Of a stretch of DNA of 38,695 nucleotides, positions 25,616-33,012 are shown piece after piece (positions within the stretch are counted from its first letter, which is position 1; the number at the start of each line of letters is the position of its first letter). The position numbers were made by a program, and so were the translations under genes. Source of the DNA: Frankiaceae bacterium (GTDB lineage Bacteria > Actinomycetota > Actinomycetes > JAFAQI01); NCBI GenBank assembly GCA_030840525.1, contig JAVEEI010000129.1, forward strand, positions 1 through 38,695, written 5' to 3'. The notes under the pieces were generated by a model. That model was not told where the DNA came from. It saw only the letters and a program-made list of their open reading frames with translations, and made no database searches.

Positions 25616-25857
25616 GAGAGGGCGCGCGTCAACCGCTCTGGTTGCACCCGGAACCAGTCGTGCACCTCGCCGTCGACCAGGATCACCGGCACGTACTCAG
25701 CCCACCGCGCCATCAGCTCGCGGTCGTCGCTGATGTCCTGCCCGGCCCACTCGACGCCGAGCGCGGAGCAGACTGACGACACGACCTCGACCGCGTCCTC
25801 GCAGAGATGGCAGCCGGGCTTGAGATAGACGACGACCCGCGGGGCCGGACCGCTCAT
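25612..25857 (-). CDS. Glutaredoxin-like thiol-disulfide protein
   Basis: 81 residues with a redox motif CHLC (residues 16-19, YLKPGCHLCEDAVEVV), a thioredoxin-fold pattern and a cis-Pro in EYVPVILVDGEV. It belongs to the glutaredoxin-like / DUF836 group; a gene of this kind sits next to hemA in mycobacteria (Rv0508, from memory). A redox role is likely, the substrate is unknown. ATG 25857 overlaps the acyl-CoA ligase stop as ATGA, so it is coupled to that gene. A longer upstream frame is a shadow of the ligase gene. Confidence 0.83.
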   Translation of the reverse strand: MSGPAPRVVVYLKPGCHLCEDAVEVVSSVCSALGVEWAGQDISDDRELMARWAEYVPVILVDGEVHDWFRVQPERLTRALS

Positions 25858-27347
25858 GCGCTTTCGCGCAGCCGACCCTTGGCCACCTTCCCGATCGCCG
25901 AGTGCGGCAGCTCCGGGACGATCTCGACCGACGTCGGGCACTTGAACCGGGCCAGCCGCCGCGCCGCGTACTCGATGATGTCGTCCGCCGTCGGTGTCGC
26001 GTCCGCCACCGGTACGACGAACGCCTTCACCGTCTCGCCGGTGTACGGGTGCGGGATCCCGATGACCGCGACCTCCGCGACGGCCGGGTGGCCTTCGATC
26101 GCGTCCTCGACCTCCCGCGGGTACACGTTGAAGCCGCTGACGAGGATCAGCTCGCGCACCCGGTCGACGAGGAACAGGTCGCCGTCGTCGTCCGCGACCG
26201 CGACGTCACCGGTACGGAACCAGCCGTCGGCATCCGGGCCGCCCCGGCCGTCGGGCCAGTAGCCGGAGAAGAGGTTCGCACCCCGTACGACGATCTCGCC
26301 CGGGTCGCCTTCGTCGACTTCCTCGCCGCGGTCGTCGAGCAGCAGCAGCTCGACGCCCGGGATCGGCCGGCCGATCGAGCCGGGTTTCGGCACCTCGCTG
26401 CACAGCGACGTCGTCACGACCGGCGCGGTCTCGGTCAGCCCGTAGCCCTCGAACACGTGATGGCCGCTGGTGTCGAGTAGCGACGACACGACCGGCGGCG
26501 GCAGCGGCGCCGAGCCGGACACCGCGAGCCGCAGCGACACCAGCGACTCCGACACCCGCGGCAGCATCGACCACGCGACGTACATCGGCGGCGCGCCGAC
26601 GATGTTGCTGACCTGCTCGGCCTCGACCAGCCCGAGCGTCTCGACCGGGTCGAACCGCTCGGCGAGCACGCCGGTCGCCCCGACGTACGCCGTCATCCCG
26701 AGCCCGGCGTTGAGCCCGTAGACGTGGAACAGCGGCAGCACCAGCAGCACCCGGTCGTCCGGGGCCACGACCGCCGGCTCGATCCGGGCGAGCTGCGCGA
26801 GGTTGGCGAGCAGCGCGCGGTGGGTGAGCATCGCGCCCTTGGGCCGGCCGCTGGTGCCGGACGTGTAGAGCAGCACCGCGGTGTCCTCGGCGCCGCCGCG
26901 CGCGGCCGCCGACTCGACCGTGGCACCGGCGCCCGAAGCGCCGACGAGCGCCGACCACGCGTCGCTGCCGACCGCGACGACCTCGGCCGGCGAGCCGGCG
27001 GCCAGCCCGGCCAGGGCGTCTGACGCGAGCACCAGCGAGGCGCCGGAGTCCGCGAGCTGGTAACCGATCTCGGCCGCCGTATAGGCGGTGTTGAGCGGCA
27101 GCGCGACCAGGCCGGCCCGCAGCACGCCGAAGTACGCGGTCGCGAACTCGATGCCGTTGGGCAGCAGCAAACCCACGCGGTCGCCGGCCGCCAGCCCCCG
27201 GGCCAGCAGGCCCGCCGCGAGCGCCGCGACGGCGCCCTCCAGCTCGCCCCACGTCACCGTGCGGCTGCCCGCGACGAGGGCGGGCTTCGCCGGGTGCCGG
27301 GCCGCGGCCCGGCTCACCAGATCGGAGACATTGCGCGGGTCTGTCAT
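25854..27347 (-). CDS. Acyl-CoA synthetase / AMP-dependent ligase
   Basis: 497 residues of the ANL superfamily. Motifs in order: YTSGTSGRPKGAMLTH (AMP/phosphate loop, near 160-175), GYGLTETAP, GWFRTGD (near 392), a hinge region LILVSGFNVYPREVE and the catalytic lysine near the end in SAIGKVAKGRL. It activates a carboxylic acid, probably a fatty or aromatic acid, to acyl-AMP then acyl-CoA; substrate is not predictable here. ATG 27347 follows GGAGGCG, a strong ribosome site, and only a short leader is needed. It leads a two-gene unit with the glutaredoxin gene and is divergent from the CAP-protein leader. Confidence 0.92.
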   Translation of the reverse strand: MTDPRNVSDLVSRAAARHPAKPALVAGSRTVTWGELEGAVAALAAGLLARGLAAGDRVGLLLPNGIEFATAYFGVLRAGLVALPLNTAYTAAEIGYQLADSGASLVLASDALAGLAAGSPAEVVAVGSDAWSALVGASGAGATVESAAARGGAEDTAVLLYTSGTSGRPKGAMLTHRALLANLAQLARIEPAVVAPDDRVLLVLPLFHVYGLNAGLGMTAYVGATGVLAERFDPVETLGLVEAEQVSNIVGAPPMYVAWSMLPRVSESLVSLRLAVSGSAPLPPPVVSSLLDTSGHHVFEGYGLTETAPVVTTSLCSEVPKPGSIGRPIPGVELLLLDDRGEEVDEGDPGEIVVRGANLFSGYWPDGRGGPDADGWFRTGDVAVADDDGDLFLVDRVRELILVSGFNVYPREVEDAIEGHPAVAEVAVIGIPHPYTGETVKAFVVPVADATPTADDIIEYAARRLARFKCPTSVEIVPELPHSAIGKVAKGRLRESA

Positions 27348-27466
27348 CGCCTCCGAGTGTTACACATTTGCAAGCACCCGGCATTTGTCACCCGGTTGGC
27401 GGCTCAGGTAACGGCCCAACCCTCCCGATGTCCGTACTGCAAGCAACCCACGCCGGGACGACCGCC

Positions 27467-27555
27467 GACTCGACAAGGCACACCGTGCGCGAGCACGGGC
27501 CGCAAAGGCACGGAGCTGCACTCCGCAACCGCAGGGAGCAGCCAGCCGGCCCGCC
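27467..27555 (+). ncRNA. Candidate c-di-GMP-I (GEMM-I) riboswitch
   Basis: The 290-bp region between the ligase and the CAP gene holds no ORF I accept. Its middle aligns with my memory of the GEMM-I consensus. ACAAGGCACACC (27472-27483) corresponds to ACAGGGCAAACC. Next comes a perfect 6-bp hairpin with a GNRA loop (CCGTGC-GCGA-GCACGG, 27483-27498). GCCGCAAAGGCACGG follows and corresponds to GACGCAAAGCCACGG, with CGCAAAG exact at 27501-27507. The second helix is GCTGC (27515-27519) with GCAGC (27538-27542), and the 3' part AGCCGGCCCGCCG corresponds to AGCCGGGTTGCCG. The closing helix pairs only weakly, which is the main reservation. It ends about 83 nt before the GTG of the CAP protein. Confidence 0.6.
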
Positions 27556-27613
27556 GAAAGTCGTAGGCCGCCCCTTCAGGCGTCCGTGACCTCACACCGT
27601 CGCGGCGACCGCC

Positions 27614-27630
27614 CCGGCTCGAGCCGGAGG
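27614..27630 (+). promoter_or_regulatory. Hairpin overlapping the ribosome binding site of the CAP gene
   Basis: CCGGCTCGAGCCGG (27614-27627) is a perfect palindrome that can form a 5-bp stem with a TCGA loop. Its 3' arm includes the first two bases of the Shine-Dalgarno GGAGG (27626-27630), which sits 8 nt before the GTG at 27639. Folding would partly hide the ribosome site. The AGCCGG at the 3' end of the riboswitch-like element (about 27544-27549) is complementary to CCGGCT here, allowing an alternative fold. Confidence 0.45.
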
Positions 27631-27638
27631 TCGCATTC

Positions 27639-28400
27639 GTGCTGCGCACCGTACGACGAGTCACCGCCCGCATCCTCGTGACGACCGTCCTCGCGTCGAT
27701 CGCCGGCACCATCACGGCCGTCGTCGCGCCCACGGTCGCACTGGCGAGCAACTCGTCGATGGAAGCGCAGTTCGTCTCGAAGATGAACGCCGCGCGCGAG
27801 GCCAACGGCCTGCGCCCCTACACGGTGTCGTCGGACCTCACCTCGATCGCCCGCCAGCACTCGAACCAGATGGCGTCGCAGGGCCGGCTCTACCACAACC
27901 CGAACCTCACCTCGCAGGTGCAGAACTGGCAGGCTGTGGGCGAGAACGTCGGCGACGGCCCGACCGTGAGCGACATCCACACCGCCTTCATGAACAGCCC
28001 GGAGCACCGCGCCAACATCCTCGACCACGACTTCACCCAGGTGGGGGTCGGCGTGACGGTCGACAGCAGCGGCCAGATCTGGGTCACCGAGGACTTCCGC
28101 CAGCCGATGCACTCGACGTCGACGAGCAGCGCGCCGGCGCCGACCCACCACAGCAGCACCACGACCGTGACGCACCACTACGCGTCGACGCCGGTCCACC
28201 ACACGACGCAGCAGGTGGTCGCGAGCCACCCCGCGGCGAAGCCCGCGCACCGCGCGGCCGCGACCCCGGCCGCTACGCCGGCCGCCGTACTCAAGGCCCG
28301 GCTGTCGAAGATGCGCACCGCCGCGGCGGCCGCACAGTCGGCCGACCCGGTCACGCAGGCGTTCGACTTCCTGACCAACGCCACGACACTGTCGAGCTAG
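27639..28400 (+). CDS. Secreted CAP (SCP/PR1, YkwD-like) domain protein
   Basis: 253 residues. A signal peptide (about 1-36, ending TVALAS) is followed by a CAP domain (about 41-155) with the usual phrases: FVSKMNAAREANGLRPY, LTSIARQHSNQMASQGRLYHN, AVGENVGDGP, FMNSPEHRANILDHDFTQVGVGV and WVTEDF. The conserved His/Glu cavity residues (H in RQHSNQM, E in GENVG, H in PEHRANI) are present. The rest is a His/Thr/Ala-rich low-complexity tail ending in a short Ala-rich helix, possibly wall-associated. Bacterial CAP proteins are extracellular with mostly unknown activity. GTG 27639 follows GGAGG. It is preceded by the riboswitch-like leader and is convergent with the PBP gene (9 bp gap). Confidence 0.88.
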   Translation: MLRTVRRVTARILVTTVLASIAGTITAVVAPTVALASNSSMEAQFVSKMNAAREANGLRPYTVSSDLTSIARQHSNQMASQGRLYHNPNLTSQVQNWQAVGENVGDGPTVSDIHTAFMNSPEHRANILDHDFTQVGVGVTVDSSGQIWVTEDFRQPMHSTSTSSAPAPTHHSSTTTVTHHYASTPVHHTTQQVVASHPAAKPAHRAAATPAATPAAVLKARLSKMRTAAAAAQSADPVTQAFDFLTNATTLSS

Positions 28401-28402
28401 CC

Positions 28403-28424
28403 CCGACCGCTACGGCGGGGTCGG
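28403..28424. terminator. Short hairpin at convergent CAP/PBP gene ends
   Basis: CCGACC (28403-28408) and GGTCGG (28419-28424) can pair across the PBP stop codon between the two convergent genes. It is short, has no T-run, and is only a weak candidate for a bidirectional terminator. Confidence 0.3.
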
Positions 28425-30554
28425 CAGCAGGCTGGTCCCGCTCGGCGACTCCGACGGCTGCGCGGTCGGCGACTCCGACGGCCGGCCGGTCGGCCGGTGC
28501 GTCGGCGACACGGTCGGGCTGACGCTCGGGTGCGGGCTGAACCGGGTGCCGCCGTGCGCGGTCGGGGTTGCCGACGGCGACGGAGCAGGCGCGTTGTGCC
28601 GGGCCAGGATCTCGCGGTAGTTGGCGAACGCGCGAGCGAAGATCTGCGCCGGCAGCGTCCCGCCGAACACGCCGCCGCGCACCGACTCGATGTCTCGCAT
28701 CTCGTGCGCACGGCCCTTGATGAACTCGCGGTTGTAGCCCATCCAGACCGAGATGCACAGCGACGTGGTACAGCCGGTGAACCACGCGTTCGTGAAGTTG
28801 TCCGTCGTACCGGTCTTGCCGGCCACGGTCTGCCCGGGCACCTGTGCGGCGGTGCCGGTGCCGTGGTCGACCACGTCACGCATCGCACCCGCGACCGCGT
28901 CGGCGATCCGCGCCGGCATCACCTGGTGCCCCGGAGCGCCCTTGGCGTTGTCGAACAGGTTGCCGTCGTCGGTGCTGTTGACGTCGAGGATGCTGTTGGG
29001 CTCGTGCGCGAGCCCGTGCCGGACGAACGCGCCGTACGCCGTCGCTTCGAACAGCGGCGCGACAGGGATGCCCAAAGCGTAGGAATCGCAAGGCTTTCCG
29101 GCGGCGAAACAGTTGAGCGATCCGACCCGCATCCCCGCGGCGTCCGCGAGCGAGATCACCTTGTCGAGCCCGACCTTCACCGCGAGCGGCGCGTACACCG
29201 TGTTGATCGAGTTGACCAGTGCGGTGCGCAGCGTCTGGTACGACGAGCCGCGCTCGGCATTGCACGGCTCGTAGCCGGGCGCGACCCGGATGCACTCCGG
29301 CGCGTACGCCGGCTCGTCGAGCCGATGTCCCTGCGCGAGCGCCACCGCCAGCGTGAACGGTTTGATCGTCGAGCCCGACGACCGCATGATGTCGCTGGCG
29401 AGGTCGAAGCCGCTCTTCCGGTAGCCGCCGTCCTTCTTCTCCGCGAGTGCGCGGATCGCGCCGGTGCGCGGGTCGACGGCGGCGACCGCGGCCTCCGGGT
29501 CGGACGACTTCGGCAGCACTTCGCGGATCGCGTCGATGACCGCCTGCTGGAGATCCAGGTCGAGCGTCGTCCGCACCTTCACTCCGCCGCTCGCGAACAT
29601 CTCGTTGTCGAAGTTGTCGACGAAGATGTTCTTCAGCCGCCGCTCGACGAGGTCGCGGAACTCCGGCGCGATCGTCGGTGCGTCCGGCTGCGACTTCGCG
29701 ACGATGCGCGGCAGCCCGCTGCCGTACGCGTCCGACGCCTGCTGCGACGAGATCATGTCGTTCTTGATCATGCGGTTGAGTACGTAGATCTCGCGCTTGC
29801 GCGCGGCCTTCGGGTCGTGCACGGGGTTCCAGTCGGACGGTGCCGGCGCGATCCCCGCGAGGGTCGCGGCCCGCGCCAGCGCGAGCGACGGGTCGCGCCG
29901 GCCGGTCGCCGGGTCGAGGTCGAGATCCTGGACGGGTACGCCGAAGTAGAACCGGCTGGCCGCCTGCACGCCCGCCGTACCGCTGCCGAGGTAGAGCGTG
30001 TTCAGGTAGCGGGTGAGGATCTCGTCCTTGCTCAGGTGCTGTTCGAGCCGGATCGCGAGGCTCGCCTCGCGCAGCTTGCGCAGCGCGGTCCGCTGGTCGC
30101 CGGTGTAGACGTTCTTCACGTACTGCTGGGTGATCGTCGAACCGCCTTGCAGGCTGCTGCCGGTGAGGTCGCGCCAGAGCGCGCGGACGGCGGCGAGCGG
30201 GTCGACGCCGCGGTGCGCGAAGAACCGCTCGTCCTCGGCGGCCACGATCGCGTTCTTCATCACCTGCGGGATGTCCTTGCTCGCGACCGGCTCCTCCGCC
30301 TGCGGCGAGCGGATCGTGGCGAACACCCGGTTGTGGCTGTCGAGCAGCAGCACCGCCTGCGGCGGCTGCGGCTGGAACGAGTAGTCGACCGGCGCGGCGA
30401 GCAGGCCGGCCCCGAACGTCGTCGTGGTCACCAGAACGGCGGCCACGAACCACAGCACGACCTGGCGGCGGCGGCGCCGTACGTGCCGCGACCGGGACCG
30501 GCGGGCGGCGACCGCGGTCACCGTCGTCGGCCGCGGGCGGGTCGGTCCGGTCAT
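28410..30554 (-). CDS. Class A penicillin-binding protein (bifunctional)
   Basis: 714 residues from ATG 30554 (MTGPTRPRP); an upstream in-frame start adds 24 residues without signal features. A basic cytoplasmic N-terminus precedes one membrane anchor (VVLWFVAAVLVTTTTFGAGLL). The GT51 glycosyltransferase domain has AAEDERFFAHRGVD (near 107) and GGSTITQQYVKNVY. The transpeptidase domain has the SxxK nucleophile in SSGSTIKPF (near 393), SxN in NSINT and KTG in AGKTGTTDN (near 580). It should build peptidoglycan on the outer membrane face. The C-terminal 70 residues are Pro/Ser/Thr-rich and probably span the wall. It is divergent from the BldN-like sigma gene, with about 160 bp between starts. 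Confidence 0.93.
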   Translation of the reverse strand: MTGPTRPRPTTVTAVAARRSRSRHVRRRRRQVVLWFVAAVLVTTTTFGAGLLAAPVDYSFQPQPPQAVLLLDSHNRVFATIRSPQAEEPVASKDIPQVMKNAIVAAEDERFFAHRGVDPLAAVRALWRDLTGSSLQGGSTITQQYVKNVYTGDQRTALRKLREASLAIRLEQHLSKDEILTRYLNTLYLGSGTAGVQAASRFYFGVPVQDLDLDPATGRRDPSLALARAATLAGIAPAPSDWNPVHDPKAARKREIYVLNRMIKNDMISSQQASDAYGSGLPRIVAKSQPDAPTIAPEFRDLVERRLKNIFVDNFDNEMFASGGVKVRTTLDLDLQQAVIDAIREVLPKSSDPEAAVAAVDPRTGAIRALAEKKDGGYRKSGFDLASDIMRSSGSTIKPFTLAVALAQGHRLDEPAYAPECIRVAPGYEPCNAERGSSYQTLRTALVNSINTVYAPLAVKVGLDKVISLADAAGMRVGSLNCFAAGKPCDSYALGIPVAPLFEATAYGAFVRHGLAHEPNSILDVNSTDDGNLFDNAKGAPGHQVMPARIADAVAGAMRDVVDHGTGTAAQVPGQTVAGKTGTTDNFTNAWFTGCTTSLCISVWMGYNREFIKGRAHEMRDIESVRGGVFGGTLPAQIFARAFANYREILARHNAPAPSPSATPTAHGGTRFSPHPSVSPTVSPTHRPTGRPSESPTAQPSESPSGTSLLPTPP

Positions 30555-30712
30555 CACCCGCAGCGTAAGCGGTGACGCTGAGCGGCCCGGCCGGTGACTA
30601 GTCCGCAAATAGCCCATATTCGCCATGGTGCGAGCCGGTTTGCCCGTTGTGTCATAACACCAGCGGCTTCGTGGCCGTCGAGTTACCCCGGATTGCTGCC
30701 GATGGAGAACTG

Positions 30713-31546
30713 ATGACTGGGCGCGCCTGCGGACCGGGCGCTCGGCTCGTTGAGCCGGGCGGCCTCGCAGCGCTGCGTCTCGCCGTCGCGGTGACCCGGG
30801 ATCCCTCCCTTGGTACGACCCGTGAGGTCGTCGCGTTCCGCTCCCTCTCTCGGACCGCGACCACCTCGGTGGCGGCGTCCGGGTCCCGACCCGTGGACTC
30901 GGACGCCGCCGTCGTCGCGTCGATGCCGACGCCGACGATGCCGCCGCCGACCATCCCGAGCCCGTCCCCGCCGTCGGAGCCGACCGGCGAGCTGGCGACG
31001 GTCATGGACATCGTGTCCCGCGCGCAGAGCGGCGACTCGGAGGCCTTCGGCGAGCTCTACGACCGTTACGTCGACGTCGTCTACCGCTACATCTACTACC
31101 GCGTCTCGAACGCGACGCTCGCCGAAGACCTGACCAGCGAGACGTTCCTCCGCGCGCTGCGCCGGATCAGCTCGTACACCTGGCAGGGCCGCGACTTCGG
31201 CGCCTGGCTGGTCACGATCGCCCGCAACCTCATCGCCGACCACTTCAAGTCCGGCCGCTACCGGATGGAGGTCGCGACCTCCGACCTCGTCGAGGCCGGC
31301 GCCGACCGCAGCCAGGACGGCCCCGAGAACGAAGTGCTGACGAGCATCACCAACGAGGCGTTGCTCGAAGCGGTCAAGCGGCTCAACCCCGAGCAGCAGG
31401 AGTGCGTCTCGCTGCGCTTCCTGCAAGGCATGTCGGTCGCCGAGACCGCCGCGATCATGGGCAAGAACGAAGGCGCCATCAAGGCGCTGCAGTACCGCGC
31501 GGTCAAGTCGCTGTCGCGGCTGCTTCCCGAGGATCTGCTCGGATGA
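30713..31546 (+). CDS. bldN: ECF sigma factor of the BldN type with N-terminal extension
   Basis: 277 residues from ATG 30713, chosen because GGAG lies 7 nt upstream; an in-frame TTG at 30647 would add 22 residues. The first 97 or so residues are low-complexity (Pro/Ser/Ala, e.g. MPTPTMPPPTIPSPSPP). Then come sigma region 2 (EAFGELYDRYVDVVYRYIYYRV, DLTSETFLRALRRI, TWQGRDFGAWLVTIARNLIADHFKS) and region 4 (LNPEQQECVSLRFLQGMSVAETAAIMGKNEGAIKALQYRA). The sigma part is very close to what I remember of Streptomyces BldN, which is made as a precursor with a pro-sequence of about 86 residues that is cut off. The next gene looks like its anti-sigma factor. Assignment as BldN rests on sequence memory and context. 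Confidence 0.82.
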   Translation: MTGRACGPGARLVEPGGLAALRLAVAVTRDPSLGTTREVVAFRSLSRTATTSVAASGSRPVDSDAAVVASMPTPTMPPPTIPSPSPPSEPTGELATVMDIVSRAQSGDSEAFGELYDRYVDVVYRYIYYRVSNATLAEDLTSETFLRALRRISSYTWQGRDFGAWLVTIARNLIADHFKSGRYRMEVATSDLVEAGADRSQDGPENEVLTSITNEALLEAVKRLNPEQQECVSLRFLQGMSVAETAAIMGKNEGAIKALQYRAVKSLSRLLPEDLLG

Positions 31547-31688
31547 ACGCGGACCGGGCTAGGCGCCTGATGACCCAAACGGACTATTCGGAGAAATGGC
31601 CCGTCACCCCCGCCGGGGGTACGTCGTTGAGCAGTGTGACCCGCTCAGTCCGATCGGACAGCGGGAACGTGTGGAGGAGGTGCGGTCG

Positions 31689-32765
31689 ATGAAGCTCATG
31701 TCCCAGCGCCGCGCCGACGAGTTCGCGCGGCTGCTCGACACCGATGGTCGCACCGACGACCCGGTCGCCGCCCCGCTGCTCACGGTCGTCGACGCGCTGA
31801 GCCAGGTCCCGGCAGCGCCGGGCCCCCGGCCGGAGTTTCGCGCTGCGCTGCGGCAACGGCTCGTCGCCGTTGCCGCGGTGCAGGCCGCCAACCCCACCAC
31901 CGAGCGTCCCCTCGAGCGCGTCCGCGCCGCCGGCACCACCTGGGCCTTCCAGCGCAAGATGGTCGCCGTCGGCGCCGGTGCGGCCGTCGTCACCGCGGTC
32001 GCGGGCGTCGGCGTCGGCGCCAGCCGCTCGCGGCCCGGCCAGCCCTTCTACGGCGTCAAGCGCGCCAGCGAGGGCTTCCAGCTCGCCACGACGTTCGGCA
32101 CCGAGGACCGCGGCAAGCGGCACCTCCAGTTCGCCCGCGAGCGCCTCGCCGAGGTGAACGCGCTCGTCGGTCACAGCTCCGCGCTCGGCCAGATGTACGG
32201 CGACCGCAACTACGCCGGTGCCGCCGTCACCGACCGCGCGACCAGCAGCCTGATCGCCGACACCCTGCGCGACATGGACGTCGAGACCCGCTCCGGCGCC
32301 AACGACCTGTTCGTCGCCTTCCGCGACAGCGGCTCGACCGAGCCGTTGTCGGCGCTCAACCGCTTCACCGTCCGCCAGTACCGCGAGCTGCGCGCCCTCG
32401 TCGGCGCGCTGCCCGCCGAGGTCCGGTCGCAGGCGATGAGCTCGCTGTCGCTGCTCAACCTGGTCGCCACCGACACGGTCGCCCTCGCGGGCGGCTCGCA
32501 GTCCGGCCAGCCGGCGCCGTCGGTGACCCCGTCCCGGCCGGCCGTGCAGCCGAGCGTCACGCCGCACCGCACCCCGAGCACCGGGCCGAGCAGTACGTCG
32601 AGCCCGTCATCGCCGAGCTCGCCCGGCTCGACCAAGCCGAGCGTCCCCAGCGTGGTGCCGACGTCGCCGAACCTGCCGTCCATCCCGGCCAGCCCGTCGC
32701 TGCCGATCGGCCCGCTGCCGACCGCCGTCCCGACGATCAACGCCCCCGGCGGCCTCGGCCACTAA
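31689..32765 (+). CDS. rsbN: RsbN-like membrane anti-sigma factor (DUF5667-like)
   Basis: 358 residues from ATG 31689, which follows GGAGGAGG; in-frame GTGs at 31671 and 31680 are alternatives. An N-terminal cytoplasmic part of about 88 residues (RRADEFARLLDTDG..., PEFRAALRQRLVAVAA) should bind the sigma factor. A single membrane segment follows (about 90-111, KMVAVGAGAAVVTAVAGVGVG), then an extracytoplasmic helical DUF5667-like domain (QPFYGVKRASEGFQLATTFG) and a Pro/Ser/Thr-rich tail from about 275. In Streptomyces RsbN holds BldN at the membrane. It lies 142 bp after the bldN-like stop on the same strand and is followed by a strong terminator. Confidence 0.78.
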   Translation: MKLMSQRRADEFARLLDTDGRTDDPVAAPLLTVVDALSQVPAAPGPRPEFRAALRQRLVAVAAVQAANPTTERPLERVRAAGTTWAFQRKMVAVGAGAAVVTAVAGVGVGASRSRPGQPFYGVKRASEGFQLATTFGTEDRGKRHLQFARERLAEVNALVGHSSALGQMYGDRNYAGAAVTDRATSSLIADTLRDMDVETRSGANDLFVAFRDSGSTEPLSALNRFTVRQYRELRALVGALPAEVRSQAMSSLSLLNLVATDTVALAGGSQSGQPAPSVTPSRPAVQPSVTPHRTPSTGPSSTSSPSSPSSPGSTKPSVPSVVPTSPNLPSIPASPSLPIGPLPTAVPTINAPGGLGH

Positions 32766-32794
32766 GCCGCCGCCGCTCTCGCCGTACCAGCGCT

Positions 32795-32829
32795 AACCGC
32801 TCTTCGCGATCCCGCGAAGGGCGGTTTTT
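32795..32829 (+). terminator. Rho-independent terminator after the anti-sigma gene
   Basis: AACCGCTCTTCGCG (32795-32808) pairs with CGCGAAGGGCGGTT (32813-32826) over 14 bp with one G-U pair, an ATCC loop and a following T-run (TTTTT including the arm end). It is the clearest terminator in the window and ends the bldN-rsbN unit. Confidence 0.9.
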
Positions 32830-32880
32830 GCGTGAGCGCCCTTCCAGGGGCCAGCGAGCGAAAACTGACCGGAACTGCGC

Positions 32881-32908
32881 CGTAACCTTCCGCGACGGAT
32901 GTCGTTAC
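32881..32908 (+). promoter_or_regulatory. Candidate BldN-type promoter of the LPHTG protein gene
   Basis: CGTAAC (32881-32886) and CGTTAC (32903-32908) are separated by exactly 16 bp. The Streptomyces BldN consensus, as I recall it, is CGTAAC-N16-CGTTGA, so the -35 fits fully and the -10 at 4 of 6. The site is about 100 bp upstream of the ATG at 33013 and follows the terminator of the bldN-rsbN unit. Confidence 0.5.
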
Positions 32909-33012
32909 TAGTCCGAACCGCCTAGTACAGGCTCAAGAACACGTAGTCATGAGCCGAGTACTTACGGTAGTGTTCGCCCAAGTTCGCCCGTCTTTGTGGA
33001 GGTAGGGGGCAC

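Noticed and set aside
27357-27365. GTGTTACAC palindrome upstream of the acyl-CoA ligase
   Set aside because: Nine bases only and no known regulator motif matched; may be chance.
30649-30660. GTGTCATAACAC inverted repeat near the bldN-like gene
   Set aside because: Only 4-bp arms and no match to the Rex or BldD boxes I know; too weak to call an operator.
30647-30712. TTG start at 30647 for the sigma factor
   Set aside because: No ribosome site, rare start codon; ATG 30713 has GGAG at proper spacing.
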